Source: Erwinia sp. HDF1-3R
GTDB lineage: Bacteria > Pseudomonadota > Gammaproteobacteria > Enterobacterales > Enterobacteriaceae
Direction of reading: 5' to 3'
NCBI RefSeq assembly: GCF_039621855.1
Contig: NZ_CP155071.1
Coordinates: 4,092,001-4,156,000, forward strand
DNA length: 64,000 bases
Shown: positions 18,348 through 26,912 of the stretch, piece by piece
How the letters are laid out: each line of letters starts with the position of its first letter
Position numbering within the stretch: position 1 is the stretch's first letter
The notes under the pieces: generated by a model
What the model was told of the DNA's origin: nothing
Databases searched by the model: none
The model's input: the letters and a program-made list of their open reading frames with translations, nothing else
Position numbers and translations under genes: made by a program

Positions 18348-18382
18348 TTAACTATTTGTTACCCATGTAATACGATAGTTAA
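18348..18382. promoter_or_regulatory. Inverted repeat upstream of the MFS symporter
   Basis: TTAACTAT (18348-18355) and ATAGTTAA (18375-18382) form perfect 8-bp arms with a 19-bp spacer. They lie just upstream of the CRP-like site and about 75-110 bp before the start codon, so an operator for a local regulator is possible. Confidence 0.4.
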
Positions 18383-18390
18383 GTGTTAAC

Positions 18391-18406
18391 AGTGATATCG
18401 ATCACA
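18391..18406. promoter_or_regulatory. CRP-binding-site-like sequence
   Basis: AGTGATATCGATCACA matches the TGTGA-N6-TCACA consensus at nine of ten positions and is centred ~59 bp before the MFS start codon. Catabolite control of a citrate-type carrier would be expected, but binding is inferred from sequence only. Confidence 0.65.
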
Positions 18407-18457
18407 TTAAAATATTTGCTGACAGGCTAAAAGGGTGAAAAAACTAAAGGATGCTGT

Positions 18458-19777
18458 ATGACTGTTTTCTCCCCACCCGCAAAAAAACCGCGAAGCCATG
18501 CCAGAACTATTTTCACCGTAACCAGCGGTAATTTTCTGGAGATGTATGATTTTATGGTGTTCGGCTACTACGCGACCGCCATTGCCAAAACCTTCTTCCC
18601 CGGTGATAACCCCTTTGCTTCTTTGATGCTGACGCTAATGACCTTTGGCGCTGGCTTCCTGATGCGTCCGCTCGGTGCCATTATTCTTGGCTCATATATC
18701 GACCATCATGGCCGCCGTAAAGGGCTGCTGGTCACGCTGGGACTGATGGCGCTGGGGACGCTGACCATCGCCGTAGTGCCGGGATACAATACGCTGGGCG
18801 TCGCTGCGCCGATTCTGATTTTGCTGGGGCGTCTGCTACAGGGCTTCTCGGCAGGCGTGGAGCTGGGCGGCGTTTCGGTGTATCTGGCTGAGATGGCTCC
18901 TCCTAAGCGCAAGGGTTTCTTTGTCAGCTGGCAGTCGGGCAGCCAGCAGGTGGCAGTTATATTTGCCGCACTGCTTGGGCTGGGACTGAATCATTTACTG
19001 GAAAAGGATCAGGTCACCGACTGGGGCTGGCGCATTCCCTTTGTGATTGGCTGTATGATCGTGCCGTTTTTGTTTTGGATCCGCCGTATGCTGGAGGAAA
19101 CCGAGGAGTTCAGCCAGCGTAAAGTACACCCTTCGATGAAGCAGATTGTCAGGTCGGTAGCCAGTAACTGGCCGCTGGTGCTGGCGGGGATGTTGATGGT
19201 GGTGACTACCACGGTGATGTTTTATATGATCACCGCCTTTACGCCGACGTTTGGCAAAACGGTGCTGATGATGAGCGATAAACAGAGCTTTTTTGTCACG
19301 CTGTGCGTAGGGCTGTCTAACCTGATATGGCTGCCCATTATGGGCTCGGTTTCCGACCGTTATGGCCGCCGCCCGCTGCTGATTCTGTTTAGCGTGCTGA
19401 TGATCGCCACTGCCTGGCCGGTTCTGCACTGGCTGGTGGGGTCACCGACGTTTGCGCATCTGCTGGAAGCCGAGCTGTGGCTCTCCTTTCTTTATGCCAG
19501 CTATAACGGCGCAATGGTGGTGTATCTGGCGGAGATTATGCCTGCTGAGGTGCGTGCCACGGGCTTCTCACTGGCCTACAGTCTCGCTACCGCGCTGTTC
19601 GGCGGCTTCACCCCGGCAATCTGCAGTTATCTGATTCACTCGACAGGCGATAAGGCGATGCCCGGCGTCTGGCTAACCATTGCCGCCGTTTGTGGCCTGC
19701 TTGGCACCATGATTATTAAGCGTCTGGTCCGTCAGTATCAGATTAAGAATACGGCGGCTCCGCTGGCTCAGGTTTAA
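18458..19777 (+). CDS. MFS citrate/tricarballylate:H+ symporter (CitA/TcuC-like)
   Basis: A 439-residue, 12-helix carrier of the metabolite:H+ symporter (MHS) group. It follows enterobacterial CitA/TcuC closely: SGNFLEMYDFMVFGYYATAIA near residue 25, the loop 2-3 motif GSYIDHHGRRKGLL, GRLLQGFSAGVELGGVSVYLAEMA, SDRYGRRPLL in the second half and GFSLAYSLATALFGGFTP near the end. It probably imports citrate or a related tricarboxylate; the exact substrate cannot be read from sequence. It is a single gene with its own promoter region carrying a CRP-like site. No tcuA/tcuB or citrate regulator lies beside it. Confidence 0.88.
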   Translation: MTVFSPPAKKPRSHARTIFTVTSGNFLEMYDFMVFGYYATAIAKTFFPGDNPFASLMLTLMTFGAGFLMRPLGAIILGSYIDHHGRRKGLLVTLGLMALGTLTIAVVPGYNTLGVAAPILILLGRLLQGFSAGVELGGVSVYLAEMAPPKRKGFFVSWQSGSQQVAVIFAALLGLGLNHLLEKDQVTDWGWRIPFVIGCMIVPFLFWIRRMLEETEEFSQRKVHPSMKQIVRSVASNWPLVLAGMLMVVTTTVMFYMITAFTPTFGKTVLMMSDKQSFFVTLCVGLSNLIWLPIMGSVSDRYGRRPLLILFSVLMIATAWPVLHWLVGSPTFAHLLEAELWLSFLYASYNGAMVVYLAEIMPAEVRATGFSLAYSLATALFGGFTPAICSYLIHSTGDKAMPGVWLTIAAVCGLLGTMIIKRLVRQYQIKNTAAPLAQV

Positions 19778-19829
19778 GTTCGGACAGTGGATGAGGCATG
19801 ATGCCTGGTGGTGTCTGCATATGGTGCGC

Positions 19830-20034
19830 GGCGCTACAAGAGCTGGAGGTGTCGCCTGGGGGTGGGGCCCGGCGCTACAAAAGCCTGGGGTGTCGCCTGG
19901 GGGTGGGGCCCGGTGCTACAAAAGCTGGAGGTGTCGCCTGTGGGTGGGGCCCGGCGCTACAAAAGCCTGGGGTGTCGCCTACGGGTGGGGCCCGGCGCTA
20001 CAAAAGCCTGGGGTGTCGCCTACGGGTGGGGCCC
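19830..20034. repeat. Five tandem 41-bp GC-rich repeats (minisatellite)
   Basis: Units start at 19830, 19871, 19912, 19953 and 19994, and a broken sixth begins at 20035. Each runs from GGCGCTACAAAAGC through GGTGTCGCCT to GGGTGGGGCCC. Two variants occur, one with GGCGCTAC...CCTGGGG and one with GGTGCTAC...CTGGAGG. Because 41 is not a multiple of three, the repeats stay open in three frames and produce misleading ORFs. Confidence 0.93.
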
Positions 20035-20190
20035 GGTGCCTGGCGGTCCTCGCGCCGCGCGTGGCGCGGTTCCTTCGCTCCGCTCGTCGACCTTTCGGAC
20101 CGGGCATGACGGGACATCCCTGTCCCGGCATGCCCTTGTGCCCGCATCCCTGCTGGCCCATCCGGGTCTTCCTCTCTGCACTCAGCGCTG

Positions 20191-20525
20191 CGGAATGCCT
20201 GTCACCGGGCCCCACCCGCCTGCTCCTTTTGCATTGTGCTGGCTGCGGGTAAAAGCAACTCAAAAGCCTGAGAGGTGGACAATCCCTGCGGTTGACGGGC
20301 AATCCGCAGCGCTGCGGCGAAGACGGAGGGCCAGGCGAGGGCAGCAGGGATGCTGCACTCAGGGAGCGGCGGGCAGGGACGCCCGCTCGCGACCGGGCCG
20401 TCCGGGCCGGAGCCGGAGCCAAAGGCACCACGCGGAGCGTGGCGTGAGGACGCCCGGCGAACGCTGGGATTATCCACCGGCATCGCAGGTATGCAGCCTG
20501 CACAACTTACCAGGTAACCCGCGGG
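20191..20525. repeat. GC-rich long repeat, copy A
   Basis: First of three copies of a dispersed element. It opens CGGAATGCCTGTCACCGGGC. A ~238-bp core (20253-20490) starts AAGCAACTCAAAAGCCTGAG, contains the perfect palindrome CCGCAGCGCTGCGG, and ends near TTATCCACCGGCATCGCAGG. Strong internal stems make structured RNA possible. ORFs read through it on both strands are artefacts of base composition. Confidence 0.88.
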
Positions 20526-20529
20526 GTGG

Positions 20530-20874
20530 CGGAATGCCTGTCACCGGGCCCCATCCGCTGCTCCTTTAACATTGTGCTGGCTGCGGGTAAAAGCAACTCA
20601 AAAGCCTGAGAGGTGGACAATCCCTGCGGTTGACGGGCAATCCGCAGCGCTGCGGCGAAGACGGAGGGCCAGGCGAGGGTAGCAGGGATGCTGCACTCAG
20701 GGAGCGGCGGGCAGGGATGCCCGCTCGCAACCGGGCCGTCCGGCCTGGCGTCGGAGCCAAAGGCACCAGGCAAAGCCTGTAGCTGCGACGCCCGGCAAAC
20801 GCTGGGATTATCCACCGACACAGCAGATGTTGCAGCCCGGACAACTCACCGGCAAACGCTGGGATTATCCACCG
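20530..20874. repeat. GC-rich long repeat, copy B
   Basis: Second copy, about 338 bp to the right of copy A and highly similar from CGGAATGCCTG through the AAGCAACTC core (20591 onward). Its right end carries an extra direct duplication: CGGCAAACGCTGGGATTATC occurs at ~20793 and again at ~20850. Confidence 0.85.
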
Positions 20875-21144
20875 GGAGAGCAGGCGTTGCAGCTAACCCG
20901 CTAACCAGCAGAGTGCCGGAAACCCTGACAACGGTAACCACACACCCAATCCTTTTGCATTGTGCTGGCTGCGGCTATAAGCAGTTCCAGGGAGTACAGG
21001 AAAGTTTCGCCGGGTTTAATGCAAAATGAATTATGCATTTCAGGAAAACAAGTGTCATTGAAAGGGGTTCAAATGTCCGCGTGCGAACAGGACTTGGCCT
21101 GAAGTCGCTCAGGTAATGACGGAACGACAAATAGGTTTTACCTG

Positions 21145-21381
21145 AAGCAACTCAAAAGCCTGAGAGGTGGACAATCCCTGCGGTTGACGGGCAATCCGCA
21201 GCGCTGCGGCGAAGACGGAGGGCCAGGCGAGGGCAGCAGGGATGCTGCACTCAGGGAGCGGCGGGCAGGACGCCCGCTCGCGACCGGGCCGTCCGGCCTG
21301 GAGCCGGAGCCAAAGGCACCACGCGGAGCGTGGCGTGAGGACGCCCGGCGAACGCTGGGATTGTCCACCGGTATCGCAGGT
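21145..21381. repeat. GC-rich long repeat, copy C
   Basis: Third copy of the ~238-bp core only, nearly identical to copy A from AAGCAACTCAAAAGCCTGAG to the TATCGCAGGT end. The left flank (20960-21144) is unique except for a short CATTGTGCTGGCTGCGG remnant near 20958. Confidence 0.87.
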
Positions 21382-21391
21382 ATTACAACCT

Positions 21392-21439
21392 AACCTGGCA
21401 ACCTGGCAACCTGGCAACCTGGCAACCTGGCAACCTGGC
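21392..21439. repeat. Six perfect 8-bp tandem repeats (AACCTGGC)
   Basis: AACCTGGC is repeated six times without a mismatch, immediately after long-repeat copy C and ~80 bp downstream of the exbD stop. Copy number is probably variable between isolates. Confidence 0.95.
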
Positions 21440-21516
21440 AACAGGATGCCGAAATACCTGACACCGGGCAACAGTCCCCTACTCCTTTAACGCCCGATCG
21501 CGACCAGTCCAGTCCG

Positions 21517-21939
21517 CTACTTCGCGGTGGATTCCATACCCATCAGGCCAATCTTCAAATAACCCGCCTGACGCAGCTTATCCATAACCCCCATCAGCGT
21601 GGCATAATCCACCGACTTATCGGCCTGGAAGAAAATGGTGGTTTCCTTATTACCCGCCGTCTGATCGTTCAGGGCATTAACCAGCGTCTCGTCCGTCACC
21701 GCATTATTGCCAATAAACAACTGCTTATCAGCCTTAATCGAAAGATAAACGGGCTTATCGGGACGTGGCTGCGGCGTACTGGTAGAAGCAGGCAGATTAA
21801 CGCGAACGTCAACTGTCGCCAGCGGCGCGGCGACCATAAAGATGATCAGCAGCACCAGCATCACGTCGATAAACGGCGTGACGTTAATCTCATGCATTTC
21901 GCCGTTGCTTTCGTGATCTTCATTCAATCGCATCGCCAT
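21517..21939 (-). CDS. exbD: TonB-system energising protein ExbD
   Basis: A 140-residue inner-membrane protein that, with ExbB, uses the proton gradient to drive TonB-dependent outer-membrane uptake of siderophores and vitamin B12. The single transmembrane helix (about residues 21-43) contains the essential aspartate at position 25 (INVTPFIDVMLVLL). The periplasmic domain follows, with LPASTSTPQPRPDKPVYLS and ADKSVDYATLMGVMDKLRQAGY. It lies five bases after exbB in the usual exbB-exbD operon. The repeat island lies directly downstream. Confidence 0.97.
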   Translation of the reverse strand: MAMRLNEDHESNGEMHEINVTPFIDVMLVLLIIFMVAAPLATVDVRVNLPASTSTPQPRPDKPVYLSIKADKQLFIGNNAVTDETLVNALNDQTAGNKETTIFFQADKSVDYATLMGVMDKLRQAGYLKIGLMGMESTAK

Positions 21940-21944
21940 CGTAC

Positions 21945-22679
21945 TTAGCCCACCCGCAGTTTCTGAGCAGCGGCGTGGCGCGGTGAATCATTGCTGGCCG
22001 CCAGATCCAGATCGCGGCTTTGCAGCAGCAGGATCTGCGCCGCAACGTCGCCCATTGATGCCTTGTAATTAGCGATCATGCGGGCAAAGACGTTATAGAT
22101 GACCACGGCCGGGATTGCCGCAATCAAACCTACGGCGGTGGCCAGCAGCGCTTCCGCGATACCCGGCGCGACGACCGCCAGATTGGTGGTCTGCGTCTGC
22201 GCGATGCCGATAAAGCTGTTCATAATTCCCCATACGGTGCCGAACAGGCCGACAAAGGGGGCGATTGAGCCTACCGTCGCCAGGAATCCGTTACCCCGGC
22301 CTGCATGGCGACTGAAGAATGCGACGCGGCGCTCCAGTCGGAAGGCGGTGCGCTCTTTGATGCCATCATTGTCGTCAGAGCCCTGCGAAAGCTGTAGCTC
22401 ATCTTCCGCTTCTTTCAGCAGCAGCGCCGTCAGGCTGGCCGCATTAAAGGTTGCGCAGGTCTTCGAGGCCTCGGGTAGCGATCGCGCCTCAGCCAGTGCC
22501 TGCTGCTCACGCTTCAGACGACGCTTTGCGGAACTCAGTTCTGCGCTTTTGCTGAAAAACATTGCCCAGGTGACGACCGATGCCAGCAGCAGTCCGATCA
22601 TTACCACTTTAACCACGATGTCTGCATGATGGTACATGCCCCAAACGGAAAGGTCCGTCTGCATCAAATCATTCGTCAC
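21945..22679 (-). CDS. exbB: TonB-system energising protein ExbB (GTG start)
   Basis: A 244-residue proton-channel subunit of the TonB-ExbB-ExbD complex. I choose the GTG at 22679 because GGAGA lies six bases upstream and the product then equals E. coli ExbB in length; the open frame to 22730 has no homology. Three transmembrane helices are visible: VVMIGLLLASVVTWAMFF near the N-terminus, then FVGLFGTVWGIMNSFIG and EALLATAVGLIAAIPAVVIYN. A Fur-box-like sequence lies ~70 bp upstream, in keeping with iron control of this operon. Confidence 0.96.
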   Translation of the reverse strand: MTNDLMQTDLSVWGMYHHADIVVKVVMIGLLLASVVTWAMFFSKSAELSSAKRRLKREQQALAEARSLPEASKTCATFNAASLTALLLKEAEDELQLSQGSDDNDGIKERTAFRLERRVAFFSRHAGRGNGFLATVGSIAPFVGLFGTVWGIMNSFIGIAQTQTTNLAVVAPGIAEALLATAVGLIAAIPAVVIYNVFARMIANYKASMGDVAAQILLLQSRDLDLAASNDSPRHAAAQKLRVG

Positions 22680-22749
22680 GCTGTCTCTCCAACGGAAATC
22701 AACTAAAAGCAAAAAACCAGTCAGGATCATACCAAATCAATGCTGAATT

Positions 22750-22768
22750 GATAGTGGTTATCATTAGT
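22750..22768. promoter_or_regulatory. Fur-box-like sequence upstream of exbB
   Basis: GATAGTGGTTATCATTAGT agrees with the 19-bp Fur consensus at 14 positions. It lies between the divergent exbB and metC genes, where Fur control of exbBD is known in enterobacteria. Confidence 0.6.
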
Positions 22769-22914
22769 ATTTACATCCACCCGCTTTTTTCCCGCATTTA
22801 TCAGCGCTTTTCTGGCTTCAGACTGAAACTTTGTCATACAGCGCATTGCTCAATTTCGTCATCAGGCGCGCCGTGTTAACGTTAGAAATCAACCTTTCTC
22901 AGACTGAGCAATTG

Positions 22915-24105
22915 ATGAGCAGAAAAAAAATCGAAACCACGCTGATCGCGGCTGGCCGCAGCAAACGCTATACCCAGGGCGCCGTTAACAGCGTGATTCA
23001 ACGGGCGTCATCACTGGTATTCGACAGCGTGGCAGAGAAAAAACGCGCTACAGCAGGGCGCGCCGACCGTGAACTTTTCTATGGTCGTCGCGGCACGCTC
23101 ACCCACTTCTCTCTTCAGGACGCCATGACCGAACTGGAAGGCGGCGCGGGCTGTGCGCTTTATCCCTGCGGGGCGGCGGCCGTCGCCAATGCCATCCTCG
23201 CTTTTGTTGCCGCAGGTGACAATGTGCTGATGGCGGGATCGGTGTATGAGCCCACTCAGGATTTTTGCAGCAAAATTCTCAGTAAAATGAATGTCTCAAC
23301 CCAGTGGTTCGATCACAATATTGGCGATGAAATTGCAGAGCTAGTCCAGCCCAACACCAAAGTGGTCTTCCTTGAATCCCCGGCCTCCATCACCATGGAA
23401 GTTCAGGATATTCCGGCCATTGTCGTAGCGGTGCGCCGCGTGGCGCCGGACGTCATCATCATGATCGACAATACCTGGGCCGCCGGGATCCTCTTTCCGG
23501 CGCTGGCCTTTGGCATTGATATCTCTATCCAGGCCGGTACCAAATACCTGATCGGCCATTCAGATGCCATGATCGGCACCGCAGTAGCAAATGAACGCTG
23601 CTGGCCTCAGCTGCGTGAGAACTCCTATCTGATGGGGCAGATGGTCGACGCGGATACCGCCTACATGGCAAGTCGCGGCCTGCGTACGCTCGCCGTGCGT
23701 CTGCGCCAGCATCAGGAGAGCGCTATCCACATCGCCCAGTGGCTGGCGGCGCGTCCTGAAGTGGCGGTGGTTAATCACCCGGCGCTGCCTGAATGTCGGG
23801 GACACGCATTCTGGAAGCGTGACTTTACCGGCAGCAGCGGCCTGTTCTCTTTTGTGCTAAAAGAACGCCTGAGCGATGCGCAGCTTGCCCACTATCTGGA
23901 TCACTTTGAACATTTCAGTATGGCCTACTCATGGGGAGGCTATGAGTCGCTGATCCTCGCTAACCAGCCTGAGGAGCTGGAGGCAATACGTCCTGCGAAG
24001 GGCGTGGATTTTAGCGGAACGCTGGTGAGAGTGCATATCGGCCTGGAAAACGTAGACGATTTGATTGCCGATCTGGCCGCTGGCTTTGCCCGTCTTGAAG
24101 CCTGA
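22915..24105 (+). CDS. metC: Cystathionine beta-lyase MetC
   Basis: A PLP enzyme that cleaves cystathionine to homocysteine, pyruvate and ammonia in methionine synthesis. It has 396 residues when started at 22915 ([19 protein letters not shown]), matching E. coli MetC; the open frame from 22831 is not needed. Visible are [37 protein letters not shown], the cofactor-site [13 protein letters not shown], and the Schiff-base lysine in [14 protein letters not shown]. It is divergent from exbB, as in E. coli. Confidence 0.96.
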   Translation: MSRKKIETTLIAAGRSKRYTQGAVNSVIQRASSLVFDSVAEKKRATAGRADRELFYGRRGTLTHFSLQDAMTELEGGAGCALYPCGAAAVANAILAFVAAGDNVLMAGSVYEPTQDFCSKILSKMNVSTQWFDHNIGDEIAELVQPNTKVVFLESPASITMEVQDIPAIVVAVRRVAPDVIIMIDNTWAAGILFPALAFGIDISIQAGTKYLIGHSDAMIGTAVANERCWPQLRENSYLMGQMVDADTAYMASRGLRTLAVRLRQHQESAIHIAQWLAARPEVAVVNHPALPECRGHAFWKRDFTGSSGLFSFVLKERLSDAQLAHYLDHFEHFSMAYSWGGYESLILANQPEELEAIRPAKGVDFSGTLVRVHIGLENVDDLIADLAAGFARLEA

Positions 24106-24220
24106 GCAGGATGAATAAGTAAATAAAAACCAAACGACAGAGAGCAATGGGCATCGATCAAGGTTAACGGGCCGAATAACGAGTACAATTGACCAACTAA
24201 CGTATTCACTGGGATATGAA

Positions 24221-24880
24221 ATGGGTGTACTACACGAGATTGTGCGGGCATTGTGGCATCAGGATTTTGCTGCGCTCGCCAATCCGGATGTGATATGGAT
24301 TGTCTACGGCATTATGTTTATCACTCTGCTGCTTGAAAACGGCCTGTTGCCCGCCTCTTTTCTGCCCGGTGACAGCCTGCTGCTGCTGGCCGGGGCAATG
24401 ATTGCGAAAGGCGTTATGGCATTTATGCCGACGCTGCTGATCCTCACCCTTGCCGCCAGCCTCGGCTGCTGGCTGAGCTATCTTCAGGGCCGCTGGCTGG
24501 GGAATACCCGGCTGGTCAAAAGCTGGCTGATGCATTTGCCCGCGCAGTATCATCAGCGGGCATGGAGTTTGTTTCATCGCCACGGCCTGATGGCGCTGCT
24601 GGTCGGGCGCTTTCTGGCGTTTGTTCGCACCATTCTGCCTACAATGGCGGGAATTTCCGGCCTGAAGAACAGCCGTTTCCAGCTGTTCAACTGGCTGAGC
24701 GGCCTGCTGTGGGTCACGATTCTGGTGTCGCTAGGCTACGCTATCAGCCAGGTCCCTTTTATTAAGCGTCATGAAGATCAGGTCATGGCGATCCTGATGA
24801 TTCTGCCGCTGGTATTGTTGTGCGTAGGTCTGGTGGGTAGCATCACGCTGGTTATCAGGCGCAAAAAATCCTCTCTGTAG
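24221..24880 (+). CDS. yghB: DedA-family membrane protein YghB
   Basis: A 219-residue polytopic inner-membrane protein of the DedA/VTT family, which is linked to lipid-carrier movement, proton-motive-force balance and cell division in E. coli. It matches YghB in length and sequence, with the family segments [35 protein letters not shown] and the [20 protein letters not shown] motif containing the functionally important arginines. It follows metC, as in E. coli, and ends at a good terminator. Confidence 0.95.
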   Translation: MGVLHEIVRALWHQDFAALANPDVIWIVYGIMFITLLLENGLLPASFLPGDSLLLLAGAMIAKGVMAFMPTLLILTLAASLGCWLSYLQGRWLGNTRLVKSWLMHLPAQYHQRAWSLFHRHGLMALLVGRFLAFVRTILPTMAGISGLKNSRFQLFNWLSGLLWVTILVSLGYAISQVPFIKRHEDQVMAILMILPLVLLCVGLVGSITLVIRRKKSSL

Positions 24881-24905
24881 GGCCGGTGTTTCGGCCCTCT
24901 TCTTA
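24879..24905 (+). terminator. Rho-independent terminator of yghB
   Basis: AGGGCCG (24879-24885) pairs with CGGCCCT (24892-24898) around a six-base loop, followed by CTTCTTAT. It starts at the yghB stop codon and abuts the end of convergent yqhC. Confidence 0.75.
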
Positions 24906-25796
24906 TACCGTTTGCCGCATGCGCATCACTTCTTCCCCCGGCGTGACGCCAAAATAGCGTTTAAACTCACGAGAAAACTGCGATGCGCTTTCATAACCCA
25001 CCCGCATTGCCGCCGCACTCGCTTTCAGCCCCTCCTGCAACATCATCATCCGCGCCTGATGCAGTCGGTAGCTTTTCAGGTACTGTAACGGCGAAGTGCT
25101 GGTGACCGCCTTAAAGTTATGATGAAACGCCGAGACGCTCATATTCACCTCTGCGGCCAGCTGATCCACGCTCATGTTATCCCGGTAGTTATGCTCAATC
25201 CGCCGCAGCGCGCGGGCTATCTGGCTGAACTGAGTCTGACGACTGACCTGCGCCAGCAGGGCACCCCCGCAGGGACCCAGCAGGACATAATAGAGGATTT
25301 CACGCACAATCTGTGGCCCGAGCACGCGGGCATCACGCGGATTAGCCATGACGTCCAGCAGCCTCTCTGCGGCGCACAGCATCTCCCCGGTCAGGGATGC
25401 CGTATGTATTCCCCGCGTCTGCGGCGCGGGGTGAAAGCTGTCGTCATCGCCGATATCAATCAGCAGATCCTGTAAGCGGGTGGAATCCACATTCAGCAAC
25501 ATCCCCACCAGCGGCTCTTCCGCAGTCGCGAAGGTTTCGCACTCAAAGGGCAAGGTCACCGTCAGCATCAGGTATTTGGTGGCGTCATAGTGGAAAACGT
25601 GATTGCCCAGATACCCCGTTTTATGCCCCTGGAAAAGGATCACAATCCCCGATGAGTACATCACCGGCGTGCGTCCGCTCGGCCGATCGACGTACAGCAG
25701 CTTGATGTCAGGCACCATTGACAGCGAGGGTGCCTCTTTCAGGGCAATGACCTGCTGAGCAAGCCGGGAGCACAGCGCATTACGATCCATAACCAT
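24903..25796 (-). CDS. yqhC: AraC-family regulator YqhC
   Basis: A 297-residue activator which in E. coli responds to reactive aldehydes and switches on yqhD and dkgA. An N-terminal AraC-type sensor domain (about 1-180) is followed by two helix-turn-helix motifs near residues 205-225 ([22 protein letters not shown]) and 250-280 ([28 protein letters not shown]). The ATG at 25796 is preferred because GAGG lies at the right distance; a GTG two codons upstream overlaps it. It is divergent from dkgA, but yqhD is missing, so dkgA is the visible likely target. Confidence 0.92.
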   Translation of the reverse strand: MVMDRNALCSRLAQQVIALKEAPSLSMVPDIKLLYVDRPSGRTPVMYSSGIVILFQGHKTGYLGNHVFHYDATKYLMLTVTLPFECETFATAEEPLVGMLLNVDSTRLQDLLIDIGDDDSFHPAPQTRGIHTASLTGEMLCAAERLLDVMANPRDARVLGPQIVREILYYVLLGPCGGALLAQVSRQTQFSQIARALRRIEHNYRDNMSVDQLAAEVNMSVSAFHHNFKAVTSTSPLQYLKSYRLHQARMMMLQEGLKASAAAMRVGYESASQFSREFKRYFGVTPGEEVMRMRQTV

Positions 25797-26031
25797 TCTC
25801 ACCCTCTGAAATTCCTTTTGACATCATGAACGCTTCTTTCATCTTTCTCCAGAGCCGTGGAGAATTGGGCAATCCTTTGGCAGGAATAAGCAGTGAATAC
25901 GGTGAACGCATCCGGCATCAGGATGAAACACCCTGCACAAGAAGATTTCTCAAAGCGTGCGATAAACTCAGCTAAGCTTAGTGACACTAACCGGCGAAGC
26001 GTACCGGATAAAATGCGATAAAGGAGAGAAC

Positions 26032-26856
26032 ATGGCTGAACAACCTGTAATTAAACTCCACGACGGTAACATGATGCCGCAAATAGGTCTGGGCGTCTGG
26101 CAGGCCAGCATCGACGATGCACGTCAGGCAGCCGTTAAGGCGCTTGACGTGGGCTATCGCGCTATCGACACCGCCGCTATCTATAAAAATGAAGAGGGGA
26201 TTGGTCAGGCGCTGCAGGAAACTGACGTCGCGCGTGACGATATCTTTGTTACCACCAAGCTGTGGAATGACGACCAGCTGAATGCGGAGCAGGCCATTGA
26301 AACCAGCCTGAAAAAGCTCCAGCTACAGAGCGTCGATCTCTACCTGATGCACTGGCCCTGCCCGGCGAAAGATAACTACGTTGAAGCATGGAAGGCGATG
26401 ATTGAGCTACAGAAACAGGGCCTGACTAAAAGTATTGGCGTCTGTAACTTCCAGCAGGCCCACCTTAAACGCCTGCTGGACGAAACCGGCGTCAGCCCGG
26501 TCATCAATCAGATTGAGCTGCATCCGATGATGCAACAGCGCACGCTTCATGCCTGGAACGCAATGCATCAAATCCAGACCGAATCGTGGAGCCCGCTGGC
26601 GCAGGGGGGGAAAGGCGTATTCGATCAGGAGATCATCAAAAACTTGGCGAAAAAGTATGGCAAAACCCCCGCGCAGATCGTTATCCGCTGGCATCTGGAC
26701 AGCGGCCTGGTGGTGATCCCGAAATCGGTCACGCCATCGCGCATTGAAGAGAACTTTAAGGTTTTCGACTTCCGTCTGGAAAAACCAGAAATCAGTGAGA
26801 TCGCCACGCTGGACAGGGGCAATCGCCTGGGTCCGGATCCTGACGAGCTGAACTAA
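26032..26856 (+). CDS. dkgA: 2,5-diketo-D-gluconate reductase A / methylglyoxal reductase DkgA
   Basis: A 274-residue NADPH-dependent aldo-keto reductase that reduces 2,5-diketogluconate, methylglyoxal and beta-keto esters. The catalytic tetrad is in place: D46 and Y51 (AIDTAAIYKNEE), K76 (TTKLW) and H107 (YLMHWP). The nucleotide-binding IPKSVTPSRIEEN motif lies near residue 230. The start at 26032 has AAGGAG upstream and matches E. coli. An upstream extension to 25981 is not supported. Aldehyde-dependent activation by YqhC is likely. Confidence 0.95.
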   Translation: MAEQPVIKLHDGNMMPQIGLGVWQASIDDARQAAVKALDVGYRAIDTAAIYKNEEGIGQALQETDVARDDIFVTTKLWNDDQLNAEQAIETSLKKLQLQSVDLYLMHWPCPAKDNYVEAWKAMIELQKQGLTKSIGVCNFQQAHLKRLLDETGVSPVINQIELHPMMQQRTLHAWNAMHQIQTESWSPLAQGGKGVFDQEIIKNLAKKYGKTPAQIVIRWHLDSGLVVIPKSVTPSRIEENFKVFDFRLEKPEISEIATLDRGNRLGPDPDELN

Positions 26857-26874
26857 GCGATCCGTCTGCGCACG

Positions 26875-26902
26875 AACGGGCCTGATTAACGCCAGGCCCG
26901 TT
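26875..26902. terminator. Hairpin between convergent dkgA and ftsP
   Basis: A perfect 10-bp stem AACGGGCCTG / CAGGCCCGTT with an eight-base loop lies in the 56-bp gap between convergent stop codons. It lacks a clear T run. Confidence 0.6.
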
Positions 26903-26912
26903 GCCGCTGGCG

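Noticed and set aside
19830-20034. Possible CRISPR array
   Set aside because: The 41-bp units are contiguous with no unique spacers, and no cas genes are present.
19791-20569. Three overlapping open frames (up to 253 codons) through the 41-bp repeats
   Set aside because: They arise because the 41-bp unit stays open in all frames; the products are repeats of the same DNA read differently.
20202-21471. Several minus-strand open frames of ~80-120 codons in the long repeats
   Set aside because: Found in multiple frames of a GC-rich repeat with no ribosome binding sites and no recognised domain; treated as composition artefacts.
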